Assembly (NCBI RefSeq): GCF_024399315.1
Contig: NZ_CP075170.1
Location: forward strand, 3,534,001 to 3,598,000
Source of the DNA: Chryseobacterium sp. MA9
GTDB lineage: Bacteria; Bacteroidota; Bacteroidia; Flavobacteriales; Weeksellaceae
Direction: 5' to 3'
DNA: 64,000 nucleotides
Shown: positions 9,208-17,706 of the stretch, piece by piece
Layout of the letters: each line of letters starts with the position of its first letter
Position numbering within the stretch: the first letter of the stretch is position 1
Translations under genes and position numbers: made by a program
Notes under the pieces: generated by a model
What the model saw: the letters and a program-made list of their open reading frames with translations, nothing else
Told to the model about the DNA's origin: nothing
The model's database searches: none

Positions 9208-9726
9208 TTAAGAATGTCCAAAACCGATATTTCCTTTTTTATCAGATAATTTCTTTTTGAAATCAATCATTCTTAAAGCGGTAACGGCTGCTTCTACACC
9301 TTTATTTCCAAGGTCACCACCACTTCTTGCGATAGATTGCTCTTTTGTATCATCTGTTAATACGCAGAAAATAGTAGGGGTGTCAGTCATAATGTTACAG
9401 TCTTTGATTCCCTGTGCTACTGCAGAACATACATAGTCAAAATGAGGCGTTTCCCCGCGGATCACACATCCGATAGAAATTACTGCATCATATTTTCTTT
9501 CTTTGCAAAGCTGCATGCTTGCATAGTTGAGTTCAAAAGCTCCGGGAACAGGGAAAAGTTTAATGTTTTCAGGTTTTACCCCTTCTTTTTCAAGAATTTC
9601 CAAAGCTGCATCACGAAGATTGTACGTTACAAAATCATTCCACTCAGAAAAAACAATGCCGATAGAAAAATCTTCGACATTAGTTATATGAAGTGGCTTG
9701 TAATCGGAAAGATTAACTGTTGCCAT
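9208..9726 (-). CDS. ribH: 6,7-dimethyl-8-ribityllumazine synthase
   Basis: RibH makes 6,7-dimethyl-8-ribityllumazine, the precursor of riboflavin, from 5-amino-6-ribitylamino-uracil and dihydroxybutanone phosphate in the cytoplasm. Its 172 residues fit the family. Landmarks are FSEWNDFVTYNLRDAAL for the first substrate, VPGAFELNYA near residue 62, and GCVIRGETPHFDYVCSAVAQGI near residue 88, which holds the catalytic His. It follows a TPR membrane protein gene by 3 bp, so they share a transcript. No FMN riboswitch was seen upstream, which suggests it is not controlled that way here. Confidence 0.97.
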   Translation of the reverse strand: MATVNLSDYKPLHITNVEDFSIGIVFSEWNDFVTYNLRDAALEILEKEGVKPENIKLFPVPGAFELNYASMQLCKERKYDAVISIGCVIRGETPHFDYVCSAVAQGIKDCNIMTDTPTIFCVLTDDTKEQSIARSGGDLGNKGVEAAVTALRMIDFKKKLSDKKGNIGFGHS

Positions 9727-9729
9727 TTT

Positions 9730-10437
9730 TTAGTAATATTTAGTCATTTCAATATAAGAATCAGACATTCCGTTGTCATAGTCCTGATATTTCTCGTCAA
9801 TTGTAGCGAAGTATTTTTTAGCTTCTGCATTTTTCTTTAATCCTAGAGCAACGATACCTGCTTTTCTTGTGAAGTAATATGTTGTATAAGGATCATCAGA
9901 AGCAGTAGCTGCTTTGTCTAATAAAGCTAAAGCCTCATCATTTTTGTTAAGTCCTGATTTTGCATCTGCCATAGCTCCGTATTTCATTGCTACTAAAGTT
10001 TTGTTATCAGATGAAAATTGGTCTAAAAGATCATAAGCTTCCTGGAATTTTCCTTCTTTGAACTTTAATAAACCGGCATTATAAGATGAAAGTTTTCCAA
10101 TTTTAGTAGAAGAATATTCGTTATATGTACCTACAAAACCTGGGTTAGCTGCAGATTTTCCCCCCAAAGCATCTTTATCTTTACCTTCAGTAAGACTTTT
10201 TTGAGCAGAAAGGAAACTTTTCACAGCTTCAGCGTTCTTTGGAGCAACTATAAATTGCTTGTAAGCGAAGAATCCTAAAACAGCTAAAATTAGTGCCCCA
10301 AATACAAAACCTAGAGGCTTTGAATATTTTTCAACAAATCTTTCAGTGTTTAAAGCTTCTCTATCAAGGTCTTTAAAGAACTCAACCGTTTCTTTACCTT
10401 CTTGCTCGTTCTGAGCACTCTTTCCCAATTTTGCCAT
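9730..10437 (-). CDS. Tetratricopeptide-repeat membrane protein
   Basis: This is a 235-residue protein with a charged cytoplasmic N-terminus, one membrane segment (about residues 46-65, GFVFGALILAVLGFFAYKQF), and a periplasmic region with helical TPR-like repeats (FKEGKFQEAYDLLDQFSSD, GLNKNDEALALLDKAATA). The layout is that of YfgM-like TPR proteins, which help outer-membrane protein folding in other bacteria; that role is inference here. It is the upstream partner of ribH, from which it is separated by 3 bp. Confidence 0.82.
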   Translation of the reverse strand: MAKLGKSAQNEQEGKETVEFFKDLDREALNTERFVEKYSKPLGFVFGALILAVLGFFAYKQFIVAPKNAEAVKSFLSAQKSLTEGKDKDALGGKSAANPGFVGTYNEYSSTKIGKLSSYNAGLLKFKEGKFQEAYDLLDQFSSDNKTLVAMKYGAMADAKSGLNKNDEALALLDKAATASDDPYTTYYFTRKAGIVALGLKKNAEAKKYFATIDEKYQDYDNGMSDSYIEMTKYY

Positions 10438-10559
10438 AAGTTTTTAAAAATTGAAATGCAAATTTAATTGTTTCTGAATGATTTACAAAATACTTTGTGA
10501 GTATTGTTGATGAAATTTTGTGAATTGTTAATCATGAATGATGAATTTATTAAAAAAAG

Positions 10560-10638
10560 ATGCTTCGACAGGCTGAGAATGACACTTCTAATATTACGGT
10601 AAATTATTAGCGTTGTCATGCTGAGCCTGTCGAAGCAT
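10560..10638. repeat. REP-like imperfect inverted repeat
   Basis: Two 25-bp arms (10560-10584 and 10614-10638) are inverted copies with two mismatches, separated by 29 bp of AT-rich sequence. The arm core is TGCTTCGACAGGCT. It is much richer in GC than its surroundings and lies between the TPR gene promoter side and the end of apt. It looks like a dispersed palindromic repeat, but no second copy is present in this window. Confidence 0.7.
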
Positions 10639-10652
10639 ATATGTTTTGAATT

Positions 10653-11189
10653 TTAATATCCTAAAATATGATACACTTCTGCACCAAATTTTTTCAGCTT
10701 TTCATCACCATTCAAGCCTTTTAAGCCGATAAGGAAACTGAACTGGGAAACGGTTGCTCCTTGTTTTTCAACCAACTTTGCCGCTGCCTCTGTCGTTCCG
10801 CCTGTTGCCAAAAGATCGTCATGAATCAAAACTCTTTGTCCCGGTTTTATTTGTCCCTCGCGAGTTTCAATTACCGCACTTCCGTATTCCAGATCATATT
10901 TTTCTGAAATGACAGGAGGTGGAAGTTTTCCGGCTTTTCTGATTAAAATGAACGGAACTTCCAATGCTACGGCAATAGCGATTCCAAACAAATAACCACG
11001 GCTTTCAATTCCGCAGACTGCATCTACTTTTCCTTTACTGAAGGCTGCAAGATCTGCAATCACATCTTCGTAAAGTTTTGGATCTAAAAAGATGGGTGAA
11101 ATATCCTTAAACTGTATTCCCGGAATCGGAAAATCAGGGATATTTTCAATTGTTTCTTCTAAATTTTTGATCAGTTCTGCTGAAGCCAT
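10653..11189 (-). CDS. apt: Adenine phosphoribosyltransferase
   Basis: Apt salvages adenine by joining it to PRPP to give AMP in the cytoplasm. The 178-residue length is normal. The PRPP-binding loop is VLIHDDLLATGGTTEAA near residues 120-136, and the conserved GIESRGYLFGIAIA and FILIRKAGKLP blocks are present. It starts 3 bp after the stop of an upstream lipoprotein gene and is probably translated from the same message. prs, whose product supplies PRPP, is elsewhere in the window at 34.4 kb. Confidence 0.97.
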   Translation of the reverse strand: MASAELIKNLEETIENIPDFPIPGIQFKDISPIFLDPKLYEDVIADLAAFSKGKVDAVCGIESRGYLFGIAIAVALEVPFILIRKAGKLPPPVISEKYDLEYGSAVIETREGQIKPGQRVLIHDDLLATGGTTEAAAKLVEKQGATVSQFSFLIGLKGLNGDEKLKKFGAEVYHILGY

Positions 11190-11192
11190 TTA

Positions 11193-12392
11193 TTAATTGA
11201 TTTTATAGCTGGAAATTTTCCAGTCTCCGTTTACATTTTTAAGCCCGAAAGTTACTTTTAATGAAGTTGTCTTACCGCTTTTATCGGTTACATCGTAGGT
11301 AGCATTTACGCTTGCACTGTTTGCTGTAGTGCCACTTGTAGTAATATTTTTCACGCTTACATTTTTCACAGCTCCAAAACCTGAATTAGGGTTTGAGAAA
11401 GACTCATAGCTTCCCCAGCTTGGATTGCTTGCTGTTTCGTAAGCTGCTTTTAAATTCTGAGAACTTACACTGTTCAAGAATTTGCTTACCGTATTTTTAG
11501 GATCAGCGGCTGGCTGTTTTGGAGCAGCTGGTGCTGAAGGAGTAGCTGTAGCAGGATCTGTAGTTGTTCCAGAAGTTGCAGTTGGATTGTTTGGATCAAT
11601 AACTGCGCTTGGTTGTTCAGGTACAGCGGTTGTATCGGTTTTAGGAATTGCAGGAACTTTCAGGGCAGCTGCATTTACATCAAGACCGATTTTTGACATT
11701 TTGAAAGTTTTCGCAGTTGTTTTTACAGAAACCGTGATGTCGATTTTGTTATCTACAACTTTTGCTGCCGGAATAGAGGAGAACTTCAGGTTGAATCCTT
11801 TAAAGTTATTATCCTGCATCAGGTTCTTAGCTGTAGCAAGTCTTACTCCATTACTGAATACTTCAAGTGTTGCTTCCAAACCTGCTCCTGTGAAAGAGAC
11901 CGGGTTTCCTGCAGCATCTACAAGTCTTGGTACGATTTGAATGGCGGTAGGGGCTCCAGAACCGTCATCTCCTGTAGGTCTAGTAATAAGGCTTAATGAT
12001 CCTGCTTTTACATCATTAGGATCACTTTCTTTAGCTTTATCATCCCCAAAAATATTCATTTCTCCTAGTGATGGTGGGGCAGTACTTGCCCATTCTATCC
12101 CGTTTTTCTGTGCAACTTCGTCTGCAAGAGACATGATTTCAGGAACTTTTTTTCCATTTATCAGTTTTCCAAGAGCTTTTAGCTCGTTTATATCACCATC
12201 TGCTTCTACTCCAAATGTCTTAAGGATATAAAGAGCCTCATTAAACTTAATTTGTTTAATGGTAGGTAAACTGGAGGTCATATCATTGATACTTGACTGC
12301 AGTGTTTTAGTATTCGTAGCATCTACATGATCTTTCTTACATGCTGTAAAAAGCAACAGACTGAAAACAAGTAGAAAAGAAAACTTTTTCAT
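11193..12392 (-). CDS. Lipoprotein with C-terminal NTF2-like domain, unknown function
   Basis: This 399-residue protein begins with a lipoprotein signal (MKKFSFLLVFSLLLFTAC, lipobox LFTAC). Residues about 30-250 form a poorly recognised extracytoplasmic domain. A low-complexity linker rich in Pro, Ala and Thr runs from about 250 to 295. The last 100 residues (from TVSKFLNSVSSQNLKAAYE to VNGDWKISSYKIN) resemble small lipocalin or NTF2-like domains such as DUF4878. I do not recognise a function. It is followed by apt after 3 bp. Confidence 0.75.
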   Translation of the reverse strand: MKKFSFLLVFSLLLFTACKKDHVDATNTKTLQSSINDMTSSLPTIKQIKFNEALYILKTFGVEADGDINELKALGKLINGKKVPEIMSLADEVAQKNGIEWASTAPPSLGEMNIFGDDKAKESDPNDVKAGSLSLITRPTGDDGSGAPTAIQIVPRLVDAAGNPVSFTGAGLEATLEVFSNGVRLATAKNLMQDNNFKGFNLKFSSIPAAKVVDNKIDITVSVKTTAKTFKMSKIGLDVNAAALKVPAIPKTDTTAVPEQPSAVIDPNNPTATSGTTTDPATATPSAPAAPKQPAADPKNTVSKFLNSVSSQNLKAAYETASNPSWGSYESFSNPNSGFGAVKNVSVKNITTSGTTANSASVNATYDVTDKSGKTTSLKVTFGLKNVNGDWKISSYKIN

Positions 12393-12409
12393 TTTTATTT
12401 GGTTTGTTG

Positions 12410-12417
12410 CAAATTTA
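12410..12417 (-). promoter_or_regulatory. -7 box of the lipoprotein-apt operon
   Basis: TAAATTTG on the minus strand fits TAnnTTTG and ends 17 bp before the lipoprotein ATG. No clear -33 element was found. Confidence 0.5.
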
Positions 12418-12567
12418 ATAAAACCTTTATTAATACTGGATTTTATTTTTTACTTTATGTTTTTTGCTTATTTATTGTTTTTTTCCGGAAATAGATGCTG
12501 TTCTTTTAATTTTAGAATTCAATAGTGACATTTACAATATGGAAAGTTATCTTGAGCAGAGTTTTCA

Positions 12568-13584
12568 TTATTTTTTATTGACTTGTTCTTTTAAATTACC
12601 CTTGAAAAAACTGCTGAAAATAGTCTGCATATTCGGAAATGATGAATCCTGCCAGTAGGATGTTTTGTAATTGCTGTTGTCTTTATCAAACTTTACTTTC
12701 TCAATATCATTGTCATTACTGAAGCTAAGTTCTGTTGGGTAGAAATTAGTATATACTGCTAACTGATTGTAATTTGGTTCACTTTTATGTTTCAATTTTA
12801 CAAAAGCAAGCTCATTGTATTCCAGGAAATCTTTCAGCGTTTTTTCTGATCCTTTTTCAAAAGAGATATTTAAAATTGTCCTTAGATCATAAAATCTATA
12901 TCCAAAGAATGAAAATTCTTTTTCCTGAAGTAGGCCGCCAGTTACTTCTATCTGATCTTTGCGGTCCCCCTTTAATTCTTTAATGTTATTTTTTTTTGTT
13001 TTATATTCTTCCGGATTTCCTACATTTTTAAGCTTTGGAATTTGAAGAGAATTGCCATAGTCCCATGATGAAGTCTCTTTTTTCTCATTTTTAGGTTCTG
13101 TCAGTCTGAAAACTCTGTATTGTTCTACATTAGTGCTTTTCAATTTTTTGGATTTATTATCAAAAATGTAAGTTACAACTCCGTCTGCATAACTATTCAG
13201 TTTATTGTTTACCGTTACATAGGTGTTAAAATTTCCCTTGATGAAAATGTATTTGGCGGGCTTATTATTTTTAATAACAACCGTTTCAATTTCTTTTACC
13301 TGGTCATTGATTTTAATGACCGACTGATCAAAATCGGAATAGGATAGGGTGGCAACCGGAAAGTTATTATAGACCAGCTGAAACTTTTCCTGAGAAGGCG
13401 ACAGTGACTGTTTGTCAATCTTGCCATCAATGTCAGAGTAGGCGAGTATGCTTCCGTCTTTGCCAAATACGGAAACTCGGGGAAGAGGACTATTATTTTT
13501 TTCAGAAACAAAAGTAATGACCTGTGCATTTGTGAATACGGAGATTAGACAGAACAGGAGGTAAAAAAGGTAAACTCTTTTCAT
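12568..13584 (-). CDS. Exported protein with carboxypeptidase-regulatory-like domain
   Basis: This 338-residue protein has a signal peptide (MKRVYLFYLLFCLISVFTNAQ) followed by a beta-sandwich of the carboxypeptidase-D regulatory-like kind (VITFVSEKNNSPLPRVSVFGKDGSILAYSDIDGKID, residues 22-57), often found in Bacteroidota surface and TonB-linked proteins. The rest, about residues 100-338, is rich in charged residues and unrecognised. No lipobox and no T9SS tail are visible. It may be periplasmic or attached to the outer membrane. The function is unknown. Confidence 0.75.
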   Translation of the reverse strand: MKRVYLFYLLFCLISVFTNAQVITFVSEKNNSPLPRVSVFGKDGSILAYSDIDGKIDKQSLSPSQEKFQLVYNNFPVATLSYSDFDQSVIKINDQVKEIETVVIKNNKPAKYIFIKGNFNTYVTVNNKLNSYADGVVTYIFDNKSKKLKSTNVEQYRVFRLTEPKNEKKETSSWDYGNSLQIPKLKNVGNPEEYKTKKNNIKELKGDRKDQIEVTGGLLQEKEFSFFGYRFYDLRTILNISFEKGSEKTLKDFLEYNELAFVKLKHKSEPNYNQLAVYTNFYPTELSFSNDNDIEKVKFDKDNSNYKTSYWQDSSFPNMQTIFSSFFKGNLKEQVNKK

Positions 13585-13689
13585 AGCAGTATGTTGTTTT
13601 CGGTATTAATAATAAAACAGTCTTTTATATAAAGACGAGAAAAGCAGAAAATGGTTGCCTGAAAATTTTTATTTACGCCTTTGCATAAA

Positions 13690-13720
13690 AAAAGACTGAT
13701 TGTTTAACAATCAGTCTTTT
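13690..13720 (-). terminator. Terminator after the act operon
   Basis: A 13-bp stem (13690-13702 with 13708-13720) with a 5-base loop has a T tail on the minus strand. It is 25 bp past the actF stop codon and marks the end of the operon. Confidence 0.8.
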
Positions 13721-13744
13721 ATAATTTTATTTTGTTACAAGTCC

Positions 13745-15076
13745 TTAGAAAGGATACTCATAAATTTCAGATTCGTGTAAGAATGGGTTTCCTGTAGGAA
13801 TCAATTTCAGTTTAGATAAAGCTGAAAGTACAGTAAACATAAATAGTCCAGCTACGAATAGAACTGCTCCCAGGATTAACAAGAATACTTCAGGAGTGTT
13901 CCAGTATGGTCCTACCGTTCCCGGCATTACCATGTTGAAGTAATCTAAAAGGTGTCCTAAGATAACTACTACTGCCATTGTGGTAACTACTTTGTAGTTT
14001 CTCTTAATGCTGCTGCTTACTAATACCAATAGTGGTAATAAGAAGTTAACAATCAGCATTGGTAAAAATGTAGTACCATAGTGCTGGAATCTACCGAAGA
14101 AGTAGTTAACCTCTTCCGGAACGTTTGCATACCAGTAAAGCATGAACTGAGCGAACCATGTATATGTCCAAAGCATACTTGTAGCGAAAAGGAAAACTCC
14201 TAAATCGTGTAAGTGGTTGTCATTGAACTGTGGTAAGAAACCATTTTTCTTAAGATAAACACTTAATAAGATGATTACAGCAATACCACTTGAAAGGCAG
14301 CTAACCATTGAATACCAGATATACATTGTAGAATACCAGTGAGGGTCAATAGACATCAACCAGTCCCAAGCCCAAGCTGCAGAAGCGAATCCGAAGAATA
14401 CAATATATCCTACTGCCCATCTGTAAAGGAATTGATATTCTACTTTTGATTTTGTCTCGTCTACTTTTTTAGACTGAGCTTTTAATTTCCAGGCAAAGAA
14501 AGAAGCACCAATCACATAGATTAAAGTTCTTATTGCATAGAAAGGAATATTTAAGAATCTTTTCTTTTCAAATAAAATCACATCAAAATGTGCCGATTCC
14601 GGGTTTGTCAATTCAGGATCCATCCAGTGGAATAAATGACCATTATGAGTGATGTTTAAGATCATCAGGATAACCAGGATTGCACCACCATAAGGAATAT
14701 AAGAAGCAATAGCCTCCATTACTCTTGTGATGATAATTGGCCATCCCGCGTGAGCAGCGTGCTGAATACAGTAGAAAAACAGTACAGCGCAACTTACTCC
14801 AAAGAAAAACACAGCTACAAAGTGTAGCGATGCTAATGGCTGGTTGTGAACCTGAAGTTCAGCATGCTCTAAATGAGCTGCGTGATCCTGTGGTCCAACC
14901 ATTTCACTTGAGTGTGTAGGAGCATCATGACCAGAAGCATGAACAGCTTCCATCATTTGTTCTATTTTCTCAGTAGAAATTCCTTTGTTCATAAAGAAAC
15001 CAATACCGAAAAGAACTAAACCTACAACAAGAAGTATTATAGAAGTTGATTTTAATTTTGGTGAAAAACTATACAT
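13745..15076 (-). CDS. actF: ActF, alternative complex III membrane subunit
   Basis: ActF is an integral membrane subunit of alternative complex III, which oxidises quinol and reduces cytochrome c. The 443-residue protein has about ten membrane segments and shows the NrfD/PsrC-like pattern in shortened form (FGFASAAWAWDWLMSIDPHWYSTMYIWYSMVS, and MLWTYTWFAQFMLYWYANVPEE). A periplasmic or loop insert rich in His (about residues 45-75) follows the first helix. It is the last gene of the act operon, 8 bp after actE, and is followed by a terminator. Confidence 0.93.
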   Translation of the reverse strand: MYSFSPKLKSTSIILLVVGLVLFGIGFFMNKGISTEKIEQMMEAVHASGHDAPTHSSEMVGPQDHAAHLEHAELQVHNQPLASLHFVAVFFFGVSCAVLFFYCIQHAAHAGWPIIITRVMEAIASYIPYGGAILVILMILNITHNGHLFHWMDPELTNPESAHFDVILFEKKRFLNIPFYAIRTLIYVIGASFFAWKLKAQSKKVDETKSKVEYQFLYRWAVGYIVFFGFASAAWAWDWLMSIDPHWYSTMYIWYSMVSCLSSGIAVIILLSVYLKKNGFLPQFNDNHLHDLGVFLFATSMLWTYTWFAQFMLYWYANVPEEVNYFFGRFQHYGTTFLPMLIVNFLLPLLVLVSSSIKRNYKVVTTMAVVVILGHLLDYFNMVMPGTVGPYWNTPEVFLLILGAVLFVAGLFMFTVLSALSKLKLIPTGNPFLHESEIYEYPF

Positions 15077-15084
15077 TTCTTTTC

Positions 15085-15774
15085 TTATTTTTTAGTTTCG
15101 GTAGTCGTTTCAGTTGTTGCTGGTGCCGCCGCTGTAGCTGCTGCCGGTGCTGCTGCTCCTTTTTTGAAAGCACTCATCACATACAATGCTACTCTCCATC
15201 TGTCTCCTGCGTTCAATTGTCCCGCATAAGATCCCATTGCATTTCTACCGTTTGTTAATACATAATGAACAGATCCTACAGTAATTTCTCTGTCTGCATA
15301 GTTAGGTACTCCAGAGAATGCCCCACTTTGTACGATAGGTCCTTGTCCATCACCTCCTGTTCCGTGACATGCCGCACAAGTGTGATCAAACAATATTTTT
15401 CCTCTTTCAATATCCTTAGCTGCATTAGCCGGGTTTAGAGGAGATACTGTAAGTTTTTTAGAAGCGTCATACCCAGCGTTGTACTCGTCAACATTCTTAG
15501 GTAGTAAGCTTTCTTCAAAAACGCCATCTTTATTTTGAGAAACTGATCCTTCAACAGGAGCAAGGCCTGTTGCGCCACTATTTTTAACAAAAGCAGGAAT
15601 TTCATTTTCATGATCTGAATAAGCATCCTGTGCTTTCATCAATGGATCATAAGCTACCGGAAAATACATGTCCGGGAAATATACCAGCGGAGTATTCTCC
15701 TTTGGTCCGCAAGAGTTAAGTAAAACCGTTGTTAAACCTAAAACTGCTGTAATTTTTAATACATTCTTTTTCAT
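15085..15774 (-). CDS. actE: ActE, monohaem cytochrome c subunit of alternative complex III
   Basis: ActE is a lipid-anchored c-type cytochrome of the complex. The 229-residue protein has a lipoprotein signal (LTTVLLNSC, lipobox Cys about residue 22) and a single haem site CAACH near residue 135 within ILFDHTCAACHGTGGDGQG. A Met ligand is likely in the NAMGSYAGQL segment. The last 25 residues are Ala/Thr-rich low complexity. It lies 1 bp from actD and 8 bp from actF. Confidence 0.92.
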   Translation of the reverse strand: MKKNVLKITAVLGLTTVLLNSCGPKENTPLVYFPDMYFPVAYDPLMKAQDAYSDHENEIPAFVKNSGATGLAPVEGSVSQNKDGVFEESLLPKNVDEYNAGYDASKKLTVSPLNPANAAKDIERGKILFDHTCAACHGTGGDGQGPIVQSGAFSGVPNYADREITVGSVHYVLTNGRNAMGSYAGQLNAGDRWRVALYVMSAFKKGAAAPAAATAAAPATTETTTETKK

Positions 15775-15775
15775 T

Positions 15776-16297
15776 TTAAGCGTCTTTAACAGTTATTTCT
15801 TCAACTCCAGTTTCAATAAGCAACTGTTTTACAGATTCTACATCTTCAGTTACAAATTCCATCATGAATTTATCATCAGTAGTTCTCGGATCTGGGTTCT
15901 GAGCAGGAGCTCCCGGATACATTTTGTTTCTAACCAAGAAAGTTAAAGACATCATGTGAGCAGCGCAGAATACCATTAATTCGAACATTGGAACTACGAA
16001 TGCCGGCATGTTGTGTGCCCAGTCAAAAGCTGGTTTACCACCGATATTCTGAGGCCAGTCATGATTCATCACATACCAAGTTACAGTAGCACCGATAGTA
16101 ACACCGTAAAGAGCATATAAGAATGCAGCATCAGAAATTCTGGTTTTCTTTAACCCTAAAGCTTTGTCTAGTCCGTGAACCGGAAACGGAGTATATACTT
16201 CGTTTATAGCGATTCCTTTATCGTTGAATGCCTTAACGCCGTTCATTAAATCGTCGTCGTCAGCATAAAGTCCGTATACAATTTTAGTGGTGCTCAT
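15776..16297 (-). CDS. actD: ActD, DUF3341 membrane subunit of alternative complex III
   Basis: ActD is a small two-helix membrane subunit (DUF3341 family) of alternative complex III. I chose the ATG at 16297 (MSTTKIVYGLYADDDDLMNG), which gives 173 residues and a GGAG-type site just upstream. The longer frame starts nine codons earlier, deeper inside actC. The N-terminus is soluble with the pattern KIVYGLYADDDDL; membrane segments are near residues 60-82 and 102-125. It overlaps the actC stop codon by 14 bp, which indicates translational coupling. Confidence 0.92.
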   Translation of the reverse strand: MSTTKIVYGLYADDDDLMNGVKAFNDKGIAINEVYTPFPVHGLDKALGLKKTRISDAAFLYALYGVTIGATVTWYVMNHDWPQNIGGKPAFDWAHNMPAFVVPMFELMVFCAAHMMSLTFLVRNKMYPGAPAQNPDPRTTDDKFMMEFVTEDVESVKQLLIETGVEEITVKDA

Positions 16298-17681
16298 CTC
16301 CTTCTTTTGCTTTATAAGTTTCACCTGAGATTTTCAAAATCGATTTTAATTCAGCCTGTGCAATTACAGGGAATGTTCTTGCGTATAATAAGAATAATAC
16401 AGAGAAGAATCCGATAGTTCCCAAATATACACCCACATCAATGATCGTTGGCTTAAACATTGTCCATGATCCTGGTAAGTAGTCTCTTGAAAGGTTGATA
16501 ACGATGATATCAAAACGCTCAAACCACATACCGATGTTGATGATTAATGCAACAATGAATGTCCAGATAATATTCGTTCTTGCTCTTTTGAACCAGAATG
16601 AAGCAGGAATCACAAGGTTACAGATAATCAATGACCAGAATGCCCACCAGTAAGGTCCTACAGCGGCACCTGGAGAAAGATATGTGAAATCTTCAAATCT
16701 AGATCCTGAGTACCATCCGATGAAATATTCTGTAGCATAAGCTACGGTTACCATACCACCTGTAAGAACGATTACGATGTTCATAATTTCGATATGATAC
16801 ATGGTAATATATTCTTCTAAGTGACAAACTTTTCTTGCAATTAACAATAGTGTCTGTACCATTGCAAATCCTGAGAAGATCGCACCAGCTACGAAGTAAG
16901 GAGGGTAGATTGTTGAGTGCCATCCTTTAATAACTGAAGTTGCGAAGTCAAAAGATACGGTAGTGTGTACTGAGAATACAAGTGGAGTTGCCAAACCTGC
17001 AAGAACCAAAGAAAGTTCTTCGAATCTTTGCCAGTGTTTTGCTTTACCACCCCAACCGAATGCAAGGAATGTATAAATTTTCTTAGTCCAAGGGGTTTTA
17101 GCTCTATCTCTGATCATTGCAAAGTCAGGGATTAATCCCATAAACCAGAATACAGTTGATACTGAGAAATACGTAGAGATCGCAAATACGTCCCAAAGTA
17201 GAGGAGAGTTGAAGTTCCCCCAAAGAGAACCGAATTGGTTTGGTAAAGGGAATACCCAGTATCCAACCCAAACTCTACCCATGTGAATTACAGGGAAGAT
17301 TGCTGCCTGTACAACTGCAAAGATCGTCATCGCCTCTGCAGATCTGTTTACAGACATTCTCCATCTCTGTCTAAATAATAATAATACTGCTGAGATTAGG
17401 GTCCCGGCGTGACCGATACCTACCCACCATACAAAGTTGGTGATATCCCAACCCCAGTTAATAGTTCTGTTAAGCCCCCATGCTCCAATACCTGTCCCGA
17501 TAGTGTACGCAATACAGCCGAATCCATAGAGGAATAGAACTAGTGCAGCATATAGTGAGATCCACCATAATTTACCTGCTCTTTCTTCGATAGGTCGTGC
17601 GATATCTTCTGTAATATCGTGATAAGTTTTGTGACCAATAATTAGAGGTTCCCTTATTGGAGCTTCGTAATGTCCTGACAT
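16284..17681 (-). CDS. actC: ActC, NrfD/PsrC-like quinol-oxidising membrane subunit
   Basis: ActC is the main quinol-binding membrane subunit of alternative complex III. Its 465 residues include about ten membrane segments of the NrfD/PsrC type. Diagnostic parts are GWDITNFVWWVGIGHAGTLISAVLLLFRQRWR near residue 75 and AEAMTIFAVVQAAIFPVIHMGR near residue 118. It receives electrons from quinol and passes them to the Fe-S and haem subunits. It lies 25 bp after actB and overlaps actD. Confidence 0.95.
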   Translation of the reverse strand: MSGHYEAPIREPLIIGHKTYHDITEDIARPIEERAGKLWWISLYAALVLFLYGFGCIAYTIGTGIGAWGLNRTINWGWDITNFVWWVGIGHAGTLISAVLLLFRQRWRMSVNRSAEAMTIFAVVQAAIFPVIHMGRVWVGYWVFPLPNQFGSLWGNFNSPLLWDVFAISTYFSVSTVFWFMGLIPDFAMIRDRAKTPWTKKIYTFLAFGWGGKAKHWQRFEELSLVLAGLATPLVFSVHTTVSFDFATSVIKGWHSTIYPPYFVAGAIFSGFAMVQTLLLIARKVCHLEEYITMYHIEIMNIVIVLTGGMVTVAYATEYFIGWYSGSRFEDFTYLSPGAAVGPYWWAFWSLIICNLVIPASFWFKRARTNIIWTFIVALIINIGMWFERFDIIVINLSRDYLPGSWTMFKPTIIDVGVYLGTIGFFSVLFLLYARTFPVIAQAELKSILKISGETYKAKEGDEHH

Positions 17682-17706
17682 TTTTTACCTATTTATTATT
17701 TAAACT

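Noticed and set aside
9208..10652. FMN riboswitch controlling ribH
   Set aside because: No conserved riboswitch core is visible upstream of the TPR gene or in the 3-bp gap before ribH.
11482..12231. Two plus-strand frames of 152 and 96 residues
   Set aside because: They are antisense to the lipoprotein gene, arise from its Ala/Thr/Pro-rich codons, and have no promoter.
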